NCBI RefSeq assembly: GCF_013300725.1
Contig: NZ_JAAIMM010000024.1
Location: forward strand, 1 to 53,854
Direction of reading: 5' to 3'
Source of the DNA: Allocoprococcus comes
GTDB lineage: Bacteria; Bacillota; Clostridia; Lachnospirales; Lachnospiraceae
DNA: 53,854 nt
The notes under the pieces: model-generated
The model's database searches: none
What the model was told of the DNA's origin: nothing
Seen by the model: the letters and a program-made list of their open reading frames with translations, nothing else
Position numbers and translations under genes: made by a program
Shown here: positions 18,007 to 26,044 of the stretch, piece by piece
Layout: every line of letters begins with the position of its first letter
Position numbering within the stretch: position 1 is the first letter of the stretch

Positions 18007-18558
18007 TTATTTTGAAAACTTGATCCTGTCGTCAATTCCGTGCGAGAGAACATAATCATAAACGGTCTTTGGCACCAGATCATCCCACTTTTCATCTGCC
18101 AGGATCCTCTGCCGGATCTGGGAACCTGATACCCCTTTTTCCTCTTTGGTTCTTCTCCAGAGGACTTCCACCGGAATTCCAAGCTTCTCAAAACGCTTCT
18201 CATTGTTCGCAGTCCATTCATCACAGATACTCATAAAGCAGACCGCACCCTCCGGCAGATACTGCCCCAGATATTCCACTCTGTCAATCGGAAACGGGAT
18301 GATCTCAAACTCTTCTCTCGGCACTCCGAAACTGAGCAACGTATCACGAAGCATCTCATAACGCTCAATATAAGTCAGAGGATTAGCGCTCCGTCTTACC
18401 CGGTAATTGTCTTCCTCACCCCCTGATACGTGCAGATCATCCGACATGGTGATTCCTATATAAAGCCTTTTGCAGCGCATCTTTGCCGCCAGAATGTATT
18501 CCACATGTTTGAGATGCAGAATCTGAAATCTTCCATATACCAGCCCTTTTTCTATCAT
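18007..18558 (-). CDS. nicotinamide-nucleotide adenylyltransferase-like nucleotidyltransferase
   Basis: A 183-residue protein of the cytidylyltransferase superfamily, closest in layout to archaeal-type NadM/NadR adenylyltransferases. GRFQILHLKHVEYI at 9-22 corresponds to GRFQPxHxGH, and SGSQIRQRI near 143-151 to the ISSTxIR phosphate-binding motif. In the HxGH motif the glycine is a lysine (HLKH) and the proline of GRFQP is an isoleucine, so the substrate may differ from NMN. It lies 13 bp upstream of the xpaC-like gene and is probably co-transcribed with it. Confidence 0.75.
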   Translation of the reverse strand: MIEKGLVYGRFQILHLKHVEYILAAKMRCKRLYIGITMSDDLHVSGGEEDNYRVRRSANPLTYIERYEMLRDTLLSFGVPREEFEIIPFPIDRVEYLGQYLPEGAVCFMSICDEWTANNEKRFEKLGIPVEVLWRRTKEEKGVSGSQIRQRILADEKWDDLVPKTVYDYVLSHGIDDRIKFSK

Positions 18559-18597
18559 TTATACGTCCCTTGCTTTCTGTAATTTTATCTTTTCAAT

Positions 18598-18652
18598 GAT
18601 GTTGGGGCAAAAGATATTTTGACCCCTTTGATACCAGATTGCTACGTGCTTT
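18598..18652 (-). repeat. dispersed intergenic repeat, copy B (inverted relative to copy A)
   Basis: This 55-bp sequence is the reverse complement of copy A at 13563-13620 with few changes. It retains the GGGGCAAAA/TTTTGACCCC hairpin and the GATACCAGATTGCTACGTGC segment. The two copies enclose ymxH through the adenylyltransferase-like gene. Confidence 0.8.
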
Positions 18653-18738
18653 GCACTCTCGCAATCCTCTTTTCAATTAGTCTATCTGTATTCTACTACA
18701 GAACGGTCGTTCTTAGCAAGAAATACCTCTGTATACGA

Positions 18739-18766
18739 CAAAAAGATGACTTTCGTCACCTTTTTT
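18739..18766. terminator. terminator after the Bce-type permease
   Basis: AAAAAGaTGAC and GTCAcCTTTTTT form a hairpin with a 4-base loop just past the permease stop, with T-runs on both strands. Confidence 0.75.
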
Positions 18767-18777
18767 GTCTTTTTCTT

Positions 18778-20751
18778 CTATTCAACGATTTTATAATATT
18801 CTTTTGCTGTTATCACAAATACGATCACATAAAAGACGGCAAAGATTCCCACTGTACCGGCAGTGCATCCGAAGAACAGCTTTGTATTTTTCAGATAAAA
18901 TATGGCTAAAAGCTTTGTGATCACCGGAAATGCAACTGCAATATGGATGATCGCCATCACAAGCGGCAGGAAGAATACCATCAGGATCTGGCTGCGGATC
19001 GAGCTTTTGACCTCGCGTTTGCTCATCCCTACCTTCTGCATGATCTGATAGCGTTCTCTGTCATCAAAGCCTTCGGAAATCTGTTTATAATAAATGATCA
19101 GCACCGTTGCCATCAGGAACAGGCTTCCCAGATACATTCCAATAAAAAATACACCGCCATACAGACCAAAGAAAGTCTCTTTTTCAAGATATCTTCCCTG
19201 TACACCAGTATGTTCAAATTCACTTTCTGCCTGTGTTTTCAGCTCTTTGACAGCTTTCAGCTTCTGTTCTTCGCTGCCTCTTAAATTGAATGACTCCCTC
19301 CATTTTACCGGTTTGTCCTCTGCCTCGAGCTGATATTTTTTCAGATAGTTTTCCATAAACTCTTTTTCATCACTGACAATCATATAATATACATTTTCTG
19401 TATTAGAATCACTCTTCTTTCCAAAAGGTGCCTTGTCCAGCTCTTTTTTGATCGTCCAGTTTTCATCATCAATCTGGATGGTATCCTTGCCGTAATTTTC
19501 CCCATTCGTAAAAAGAATGGCTTCCTTATCCCCAAGCTCCAACCTTTCGCCGGTCAGCTGATTATAATCTGCCAACCCAATCACATCAAAAAACACCACA
19601 TCGGATGACGAATAATCCTTTATCATCGCAGAGGTATATTCTTCTCCGTTTTTTATCTTCACAAGCTCTGCCATATGCCAGCTCTTCTCATCTGTGATCT
19701 CTACCTGATTATCCCGGCAGATCTTTTCCGCCATATCGTGCAGCTTCTGATTTTCCGCATCATCAGATACTGAATTTGTAATATACACTTCCTGCGGATA
19801 CCTTGTTCTTAAGACATCCTCCTTTCCGATGTACAAAGATACGGTAGACGAAATGATCACCAGAACCATAGTACTGAGCACACAGATATTTGACAGCCCG
19901 ACTGCATTCTGCTTCATCCGGTAAAGCATGCCGGATACGGATATAAAATGCTTTGTTTTATAATAGAAATTTTTGTTTTTCCGAAGCAGCTTTAAAAAAG
20001 CAATACTTCCTGCTGTAAAAAGCGCGTAGGTTCCGATAATGACACAGATTACTGCGACAAAGAAAAGTTGAAGCGCCTTAAGTGGTTCTTTTGTCGTAAT
20101 CGCAATATAATAACCGATTCCAAGGAAAATGATGCCAGCCACAGTCAGAATCCATTTGGTTTGCGGCTCCCGCTCGCCCTGACTCCCCGCATGCAGAAGC
20201 TCGATTGGATTGGCAAGCCGGATCTGCAAAAGATTATAGATCAGAGTCAATGCAAAGATCAGTGTGAAAAAGAGAACGGTATTTCCTGCAATCTCCCATG
20301 ACATCCGAAATGCCAGTTTATCGTCATAATGAATCATTCTTTTCAAAAGTGCATACATCAGCTTTGCAAGCGCAGTTCCGAAAAAGATTCCACCCAGAAT
20401 ACTGACCGCACCGGCTACAACCGTCTCGATCACCAGCATTTTCGCAAGCTGCGGTTTCCCCATTCCGAGAATGTGATACACTCCGATTTCTCTTTTCCTT
20501 CTTTTGATCAGAAAACTGTTGGTGTAAAACAGAAAGATCAGTGCAAATATTTCAATCACATGAACACTCAGACTTAAAATAATCTTTAATGCCTCCTGGT
20601 CCATCGGAGAATTTGCCGCCAGATTTGCCATCATATAATACATCATCACCGTCAGGACAGCTGTCAGCACATATGGAATGTATGTCTTCCGGTTATTTTT
20701 CAGATTGGAAATGGCAAGCTTTGTGTAAATCGATCTATTCACGGTGCTCAC
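18778..20751 (-). CDS. ABC transporter permease of the Bce type (FtsX-like)
   Basis: 657 residues, matching BceB permeases of peptide-antibiotic detoxification modules. There are about ten hydrophobic segments: four N-terminal ones with FtsX features (AVSILGGIFFGTALAKLMYALL), further ones near 200-310, a large extracellular domain of about 200 residues (roughly 315-530) and three C-terminal helices. In known systems this domain engages the peptide-lipid complex and the permease signals to the BceS kinase. It overlaps the ATPase gene by 17 bp and is translationally coupled to it. The exact antibiotic (bacitracin, lantibiotic or other) is not readable. Confidence 0.92.
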   Translation of the reverse strand: MSTVNRSIYTKLAISNLKNNRKTYIPYVLTAVLTVMMYYMMANLAANSPMDQEALKIILSLSVHVIEIFALIFLFYTNSFLIKRRKREIGVYHILGMGKPQLAKMLVIETVVAGAVSILGGIFFGTALAKLMYALLKRMIHYDDKLAFRMSWEIAGNTVLFFTLIFALTLIYNLLQIRLANPIELLHAGSQGEREPQTKWILTVAGIIFLGIGYYIAITTKEPLKALQLFFVAVICVIIGTYALFTAGSIAFLKLLRKNKNFYYKTKHFISVSGMLYRMKQNAVGLSNICVLSTMVLVIISSTVSLYIGKEDVLRTRYPQEVYITNSVSDDAENQKLHDMAEKICRDNQVEITDEKSWHMAELVKIKNGEEYTSAMIKDYSSSDVVFFDVIGLADYNQLTGERLELGDKEAILFTNGENYGKDTIQIDDENWTIKKELDKAPFGKKSDSNTENVYYMIVSDEKEFMENYLKKYQLEAEDKPVKWRESFNLRGSEEQKLKAVKELKTQAESEFEHTGVQGRYLEKETFFGLYGGVFFIGMYLGSLFLMATVLIIYYKQISEGFDDRERYQIMQKVGMSKREVKSSIRSQILMVFFLPLVMAIIHIAVAFPVITKLLAIFYLKNTKLFFGCTAGTVGIFAVFYVIVFVITAKEYYKIVE

Positions 20752-21502
20752 CTCCTGTAGTGAGAACCGTCAAGGTATCGGTAATCTTCTGGTACATCTC
20801 GTCACTGGTCAGATTGCCACGGTAAAGCTGATGAAAAACTTCCCCATCCTTGATGAAGAGGACTCTCTTTGCCGTGCTCGCTGCTTTGACACTGTGCGTT
20901 ACCATGACAATCGTCTGCCCGTTATCGTTGATCGCATTAAAAAGTCCCAGAAGCTCATCCGTCGATCTGGAATCCAGCGCACCGCTCGGTTCATCGGCAA
21001 GGATCAGCTGCGGTTGTGTGATCAGAGCACGTGCAATGGCTGCTCTCTGCTTCTGCCCGCCGGATACTTCATATGGATATTTGTTCAGAAGCTTACTGAT
21101 CCCCAGTTGCTCTGCGATTGACATGATCCGGCTCTCCATTTCCGTGTATTTCTTACCGGACAGCACCAGTGGAAGAAAAATGTTGTCCTTCAACGTCAGT
21201 GTATCCAGAAGATTGAAGTCCTGGAAGACAAATCCCAGATTCTGCCGCCGGAAAGCTGCCATCTCTTTTTCCCGGATCTTGCCGAGATCATTCCCTTTTA
21301 AGTAGACCTTTCCACCGGTCGGCTTATCAAGTGCAGCCAGGATATTCAGAAGTGTAGTTTTACCACTTCCGCTTTCTCCCATAATTGCTACATATTCGCC
21401 TGCTTCTACGGAAAAGCTGACGTTATGCAGCGCCTCTACCTGATTTCCTCCGAAACGGGTTGTGTATATCTTTTTTACGTTCTTTACGTCAAGTAATGCC
21501 AT
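20735..21502 (-). CDS. ABC transporter ATP-binding protein of the Bce type
   Basis: A 255-residue ATPase. Walker A GESGSGKTT is at 42-50, followed by the Q-loop VFQDFNLLDTLTLKDNI, the signature VSGGQKQRAAIARAL, Walker B LILADEPSGALDSRS and the H-loop VTHS. This is the MacB/LolD/BceA subfamily that powers FtsX-type permeases. It is the first gene of the transporter operon and has its own leader with a BceR-like operator. Confidence 0.95.
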   Translation of the reverse strand: MALLDVKNVKKIYTTRFGGNQVEALHNVSFSVEAGEYVAIMGESGSGKTTLLNILAALDKPTGGKVYLKGNDLGKIREKEMAAFRRQNLGFVFQDFNLLDTLTLKDNIFLPLVLSGKKYTEMESRIMSIAEQLGISKLLNKYPYEVSGGQKQRAAIARALITQPQLILADEPSGALDSRSTDELLGLFNAINDNGQTIVMVTHSVKAASTAKRVLFIKDGEVFHQLYRGNLTSDEMYQKITDTLTVLTTGGEHRE

Positions 21503-21541
21503 GTTTTTTTGACCTGCCCTTCTTTTTTATTTGATAAATCC

Positions 21542-21570
21542 ATTATAAAAAAGCCGGGCGTTTCCTTCCA
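21542..21570 (-). promoter_or_regulatory. promoter of the Bce-type transporter operon
   Basis: On the minus strand TATAAT (21542-21547) is preceded after 17 bases by TGGAAG (21565-21570), a poor -35. A weak -35 is expected for an activator-dependent promoter, and an activator site lies just upstream. Confidence 0.65.
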
Positions 21571-21601
21571 TCGAAGTAAATGACAATTTTGGTGGGGTTT
21601 C

Positions 21602-21615
21602 TTACATTTTTGTAA
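21602..21615 (-). promoter_or_regulatory. BceR-type operator
   Basis: TTACA-TTTT-TGTAA matches the BceR-family consensus TNACA-N4-TGTAA exactly. Its centre lies about 74 bases upstream of the predicted transcription start. A second degenerate site, TGACA-ATTT-TGGTG, lies seven bases nearer the promoter (21581-21594), echoing the main-plus-secondary arrangement known for BceR. Confidence 0.75.
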
Positions 21616-21653
21616 GGATTGGGGTTGAAAAGACTCATTTGGGTGAAAGGAAC

Positions 21654-21812
21654 GCCACCAGAAACAAATAAATATTCCAAATTCCTTTGTGCAAACCATT
21701 CCGATGAACCACTTGGGGCGGGAATCATGTTCGGCAATGGCCTCCATGATTCCTGTGTTTCATCTCCATTGCACAAACATGGAATTTTCCATATTTATTT
21801 GTTTCTGGTGGC
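21654..21812. repeat. 159-bp palindromic element upstream of the Bce transporter operon
   Basis: The ends GCCACCAGAAACAAATAAAT and their reverse complement start arms of about 42 bases each with only small mismatches. The centre holds a second hairpin GGAATCATG/CATGATTCC (21721-21752). No open reading frame is supported. It lies between the sensor kinase stop and the operator. Confidence 0.75.
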
Positions 21813-21925
21813 TGTGTGGTTCAAATGGATGAGCATATTTTAATCACTAAATCCTTAACCAAAAAGTAAATCATAGTTCGGTTCTATTGTTGGAAGTTTT
21901 TTCGTTTTTGTACCAATAAACTCCA

Positions 21926-22948
21926 TTACTCTATTCGTCTGGATTCACGGTCAAAGTTTAAATATACTTTTGTTCCTCTTTCAAGATCGGATTCAATCCG
22001 AATCGTATGATGTAAGCGATCCATAATTGTTTTGCACAGATATAAACCAATTCCGGTAGACTTTTTATTTGCTCTTCCGTTGTAACCAGTGAATCCTTTT
22101 TCGAAGATTCTTGGGAGGTCTTCTTCGGCGATTCCGATTCCATTGTCAGCGATTACCAGTGTCTGATTTTCTGTGTAAATTGATATTTCTCCGCCTCTTG
22201 CGTATTTAACTGCATTGGAGAGGATTTGTTCAATGACGAAGGTCAGCCATTTTTCGTCGGTCAGAATCTTCTGATCCTGGATTTCAAGGTGAAGTCTTGT
22301 TCTGGTCATGATGAACATCTGGGAATATTTGCGGACTGCCTGGCGAATGATTTCTTCCAGGCTGCAGATCCGGAAGGCGTAATCGGAGGTTGCGGACCCC
22401 ATTCTGAGATAGGTGAGTACCATATCCACGTATTGTTCAATCCGGAATACTTCCATTTTCATGCTTCGGGTAAGTTCCTGTGCTTTCGGGCTTTCCTGTA
22501 CTTCTTCCAGTTCCTCTCCGCTCTGGATCAGGACGCCGAGTGCTGCAATTGGAGTCTTGATCTGATGAACCCACATGCTGTAATAATCGGACAGCTCCTG
22601 TTTTTCAATCTGCACAGAGGATTCCAGCTCTTTTTTCTCTTCATAAAGCTGCCGGATCAGTTCCTGGTACATTTCGCTTTCCCGGCTTTCTGCCTCCGGA
22701 AATCCTTCTGCCTCTGTCCGGATTTTTTCCTGATTTTCTTCCAGTACTCTTTGTCTTTTTACATATCGTATGAAAACAAGTGTAAACCAGATCACATTCC
22801 ACAGAATCACCAGAAGGAACGCATATCCTGCAATTTCCACCGGAATTTCATAGATCCAGAAGATGACTGCAAAGAGGATGCCCGAAACCAGAACCGCAAT
22901 TCTCTCCGGTCTTTTTTCTTTCCAAAATACCCTTAAAATCTCTGTCAT
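21926..22948 (-). CDS. intramembrane-sensing histidine kinase, BceS type
   Basis: 340 residues. Two transmembrane helices near 17-55 are separated by only a few residues, so there is no sensor domain of its own; such kinases read the state of the BceAB permease. The H-box is DYYSMWVHQIKTPIAA (about 125-140), followed by the N-box ILSNAVKYA, G1 IADNGIGIAEEDLP and G2 STGIGLYLCK. The gene overlaps its response regulator by 4 bp. The kinase, regulator, ATPase and permease make a complete detoxification circuit. Confidence 0.93.
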   Translation of the reverse strand: MTEILRVFWKEKRPERIAVLVSGILFAVIFWIYEIPVEIAGYAFLLVILWNVIWFTLVFIRYVKRQRVLEENQEKIRTEAEGFPEAESRESEMYQELIRQLYEEKKELESSVQIEKQELSDYYSMWVHQIKTPIAALGVLIQSGEELEEVQESPKAQELTRSMKMEVFRIEQYVDMVLTYLRMGSATSDYAFRICSLEEIIRQAVRKYSQMFIMTRTRLHLEIQDQKILTDEKWLTFVIEQILSNAVKYARGGEISIYTENQTLVIADNGIGIAEEDLPRIFEKGFTGYNGRANKKSTGIGLYLCKTIMDRLHHTIRIESDLERGTKVYLNFDRESRRIE

Positions 22949-23616
22949 ACCAGCATGTACCCGATTCCTTTCTTTGTCCGGATCACATCATGCATTCCGG
23001 CTTCCTCCAGCTTTTTCCGAAGTCTCGCCACATTTACTGTAAGTGTATTATCATCGATGAATTCGTCACTTTCCCAAAGTCTGGTCATAATCGCATCTCT
23101 GGTCACAAATTTTCCTGCGCTTTCAAAAAACATCTGGCAAATCTTGAACTCATTCTTGGTGAGTTCAATCTTCTGCCCGGCTATTGTAAGCGACGCATCT
23201 CCCAGATTCAACAGCATTTCTCCATGCTCAATGATATTTGCTGTTCCCTGCAGTGCGTATGCTCTTCTCAGTACTGCCTGCACCTTTGCTGTCACTACAT
23301 TCAGATCAAACGGCTTCTCGATAAACTCATCTCCGCCCATGTTCATTGCCATCACGATATTCATGTTGTCGTTCATCGATGACAGGAAAATGATCGGCAC
23401 ATTGGACAGCTTCCGGATCTCCTGGCACCAGTAGAATCCATTGTAAAACGGAAGCCCGATGTCCAGGATCACAAGCTGTGGACCTGCCTTTTTAAATTCT
23501 TCCATTACATTTTTGAAATCGCGTACACATACTGTCTTATAATTCCACTTTTTCAAATGCGATGCCAGTAACTCTGCGATCGTGTTATCGTCTTCAACGA
23601 TCAGTATTTTATACAT
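22945..23616 (-). CDS. OmpR-family response regulator, BceR type
   Basis: 223 residues. The receiver domain has the acidic pocket at D9-D10 and the phosphoacceptor D52 (VILDIGLPF), with the K switch in EKPF. The C-terminal winged helix ends KLEEAGMHDVIRTKKGIGY. It is expected to bind the site at 21602-21615 and activate the transporter operon. It begins 13 bp after the upstream yitT gene and could be part of a longer transcript. Confidence 0.93.
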   Translation of the reverse strand: MYKILIVEDDNTIAELLASHLKKWNYKTVCVRDFKNVMEEFKKAGPQLVILDIGLPFYNGFYWCQEIRKLSNVPIIFLSSMNDNMNIVMAMNMGGDEFIEKPFDLNVVTAKVQAVLRRAYALQGTANIIEHGEMLLNLGDASLTIAGQKIELTKNEFKICQMFFESAGKFVTRDAIMTRLWESDEFIDDNTLTVNVARLRKKLEEAGMHDVIRTKKGIGYMLV

Positions 23617-23629
23617 TTATTCCTGCCTC

Positions 23630-24505
23630 TTAAACTCTCTTCTGGAAGTTTCCGTACACCTTAACTCCTTCATCTACCGTAGTAAATGCTTCCGGATCCA
23701 GTAAATACACCATGTTCAGGATATCTTCTACTTCAAATTTATTCACGATCGTTACCAGAACATAATTGTCTTCACTCGTAAATGCACCTTCACCATTCCA
23801 TTGCGTAACACCACGTCCGGTTTCTTTCATGATCGCCTCTGCGATTCCCTTCTTCTTCGTGAAAATCAGCATTCTCACATTGATGTTCTGGAAATGCATC
23901 CTGTCCAGAGTTACTGTGTAGAAGAACAGGTAGACGACCGAATAAATCACCGTTGAGATATCAAAAACTAAAAGATAAATGGCATACAGTACCAGATTGA
24001 AGATGGTTCCCAATTTTCCAACGGACATTCCCGCATATTTTTTCGCCATCCAGATACCGATAACCTCGATTCCACCGCCGCTTCCTTTTGCCGTCAGCAT
24101 GATTCCGATTCCGGCTCCGGTTACAACACCACCGATGATGATTCCAATGACCGGATCATCGATCACTGCTGTCGCCGGCGATGGTACGATTGAAGTAAAT
24201 AAACTGATTCCTACCGTTCCAAGGATTGTATTTATAAAAAAAGTCTTTCCGATTTTAAACCATGCAATAAATAAAATCGGAATGTTGAGCAGTAAATAAA
24301 TGATACCATACAGGTTCAGACCTGCGATTTCCTTAATCCCGATCTGTCCTGCTCCATAACTTAACAGCTGTGCAAGACCGACTGCTCCCCCGCTGTATAA
24401 ATTCATAGGGATAATAAATACGTTCAGACCGACTGCGTAGATCAGACAGCCCACTATGATCCAGACAACCTGCATTCCCCTCTTCTGTGGCAAAAAATTG
24501 TTCAT
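23630..24505 (-). CDS. YitT family membrane protein (second copy)
   Basis: 291 residues with the YitT layout: five to six hydrophobic segments, the family motifs IPMNLYSGGAVGLAQLL and AKGSGGGIEVIGIWM, and a C-terminal DUF2179 domain (KETGRGVTQWNGEGAFT, YVLVTIVNKFEVEDI). It is a distant paralogue of the protein at 2722-3564. Role unknown. Its stop is 13 bp before the response regulator start, so the two may be co-expressed. Confidence 0.9.
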   Translation of the reverse strand: MNNFLPQKRGMQVVWIIVGCLIYAVGLNVFIIPMNLYSGGAVGLAQLLSYGAGQIGIKEIAGLNLYGIIYLLLNIPILFIAWFKIGKTFFINTILGTVGISLFTSIVPSPATAVIDDPVIGIIIGGVVTGAGIGIMLTAKGSGGGIEVIGIWMAKKYAGMSVGKLGTIFNLVLYAIYLLVFDISTVIYSVVYLFFYTVTLDRMHFQNINVRMLIFTKKKGIAEAIMKETGRGVTQWNGEGAFTSEDNYVLVTIVNKFEVEDILNMVYLLDPEAFTTVDEGVKVYGNFQKRV

Positions 24506-24711
24506 ACTCTTTCTTTCCTCCTACTTTCATTTTGATACCAGATATTTCATAACTTTTCCATACAGTATATCATGCTGGCATCTGAATTTGTAGACTAAAG
24601 TACAAATTCTTTTTTGCCCTTTTTTTGCTGCTTTCAGTTCTTTCTGTCGTTTCTGATCTTCAAGTTCAGCTCTGCTTTTCCAGAATACCGAATATTCTTC
24701 TCGCTACCAGA

Positions 24712-25821
24712 TTAATGATCAAAAATGCCTCTGCCAGCGCCACAATCAGAATGCTCTGCCTTCACAGCCCAGCGCATCTTCGTAGATCTTGCACGCCCAT
24801 TCTGTGCACACTCTTCTGCCGAAGGCCGGACTACATCTTTGGCATATTCGGAATAAACTCCCTCGCGATATCCTGCTTTTAAAGCTTTCTTCACCAGTTT
24901 ATCTTCTCCTGAATGGAACGTCAGGATCGCCACTCTTCCACCCGGTTTCAAAGCGCCCGGCAGTTTTTCCATAAATTCATAGAGTACTTCAAATTCATGA
25001 TTCACGTCAATTCTGAGTGCCTGGAAAGTCCGCTGACAGGTCTTCCTGATGATATCTTTTTTCTCCTTATTTTCCGGAAGGAAAGACAAGGTCTGTTCGA
25101 TCACCTGGCGCAGCTTTGTCGTGGTATCAATCCGATGTCCTTTACGGATTTCCTCTGTGATCGCCTTTGCCAGTTCTTCACAGTACGGCTCATCCGAATT
25201 TTCATATAACATCCCGGCAAGTTCTTCTCTTGAAATTGTATCCAGTCTCTCGGCTGCACTGATCCCTTTTTCCTGATTCAGTCGCAAATCCAGAGGTCCG
25301 TCTACTTTGAAAGAAAATCCTCTCTTCGGGTTGTCAATCTGCATGGAAGACACACCCAGATCAGCCAGAATAAAATCAAATCCCCCAACTTCTTTTGCGA
25401 TCTCATCGATAGTACAGAAGTTCTGAAGACGGATTGTTAAAATATCCTCACCAAATCCCTGTTCTTCCAGACGTTTTTTTGTTTTTGCAGATTCTTCCGG
25501 ATCCACATCAGTCGCATAAATGTGCCCCTTTCCTTCCAGACATTTCAGCATCGCTTTTGTATGTCCGCCATAGCCAAGCGTTGCATCAAATCCCACCTCT
25601 CCCGGCTGGATCTTCAGGAAATCAAGAATTTCCTGCACCATGATCGAAATGTGCATTCCGGCAGGTGTATTTCCTTTCTGAATGACATGGGCAATCATGT
25701 CCTGATATTTCTCCGGCTGTAATTCTTTGTATTTTTCTTCAAATTTTCGTGGATATTTTCCTTTGTACCTTGCGCGGCGCTTGTGAACGCCCTGCTCAGT
25801 GTTCTTTTCCTGTTCTGACAT
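24712..25821 (-). CDS. rsmH: 16S rRNA (cytosine1402-N4)-methyltransferase, RsmH-like, with N-terminal extension
   Basis: 369 residues, whereas RsmH (MraW) is usually about 310. The conserved part starts at HISIMVQEIL (57 on). It has the SAM motif FDATLGYGGHTKAML (78-92), ATDVD, the LADLGVSSMQIDNPKRGFSF signature, and the C-terminal RIDVNHEF and LTFHSGEDKLVKKALK. The first 55 residues are basic and extra. In most bacteria rsmH sits in the division-wall cluster beside ftsL and pbp genes; here it stands alone. It may be the sole RsmH or a diverged paralogue. Confidence 0.88.
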   Translation of the reverse strand: MSEQEKNTEQGVHKRRARYKGKYPRKFEEKYKELQPEKYQDMIAHVIQKGNTPAGMHISIMVQEILDFLKIQPGEVGFDATLGYGGHTKAMLKCLEGKGHIYATDVDPEESAKTKKRLEEQGFGEDILTIRLQNFCTIDEIAKEVGGFDFILADLGVSSMQIDNPKRGFSFKVDGPLDLRLNQEKGISAAERLDTISREELAGMLYENSDEPYCEELAKAITEEIRKGHRIDTTTKLRQVIEQTLSFLPENKEKKDIIRKTCQRTFQALRIDVNHEFEVLYEFMEKLPGALKPGGRVAILTFHSGEDKLVKKALKAGYREGVYSEYAKDVVRPSAEECAQNGRARSTKMRWAVKAEHSDCGAGRGIFDH

Positions 25822-26044
25822 ACATTGTCTCCTTACTTGTTGATTTATTTTCGGTTTTTCAAATCATATTCTGCGTTTTCTTGTGAATATTTATCAAAAT
25901 TCACTGTATTTATTATATCATCCCACCTTTAATAGTAGTTATAATAATTTTGCATTTTTCAAATCACTCTCTAAACTTTTTCTTATATTCCAGCACCATA
26001 GTATATACAAAATATAATCTATAACTACCTCCCCTATTTGTTTT
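25822..26044. other. intergenic AT-rich gap with no recognisable feature
   Basis: The 223 bases between rsmH and the subtilase remnant are AT-rich. I see no open frame, strong hairpin or convincing promoter except what must drive rsmH on the minus strand. Confidence 0.5.

Noticed and set aside
17994-18224. 77-codon extension of the XpaC-like protein
   Set aside because: It overlaps the adenylyltransferase-like gene in another frame and has no ribosome site; AAAGGAG precedes the ATG at 17993.
24583-24616. Terminator for rsmH or yitT (GAATTTGTA/TACAAATTC plus T6)
   Set aside because: The T-run is on the plus strand while both neighbours are on the minus strand; it may be chance or an antisense terminator, so it is not called.
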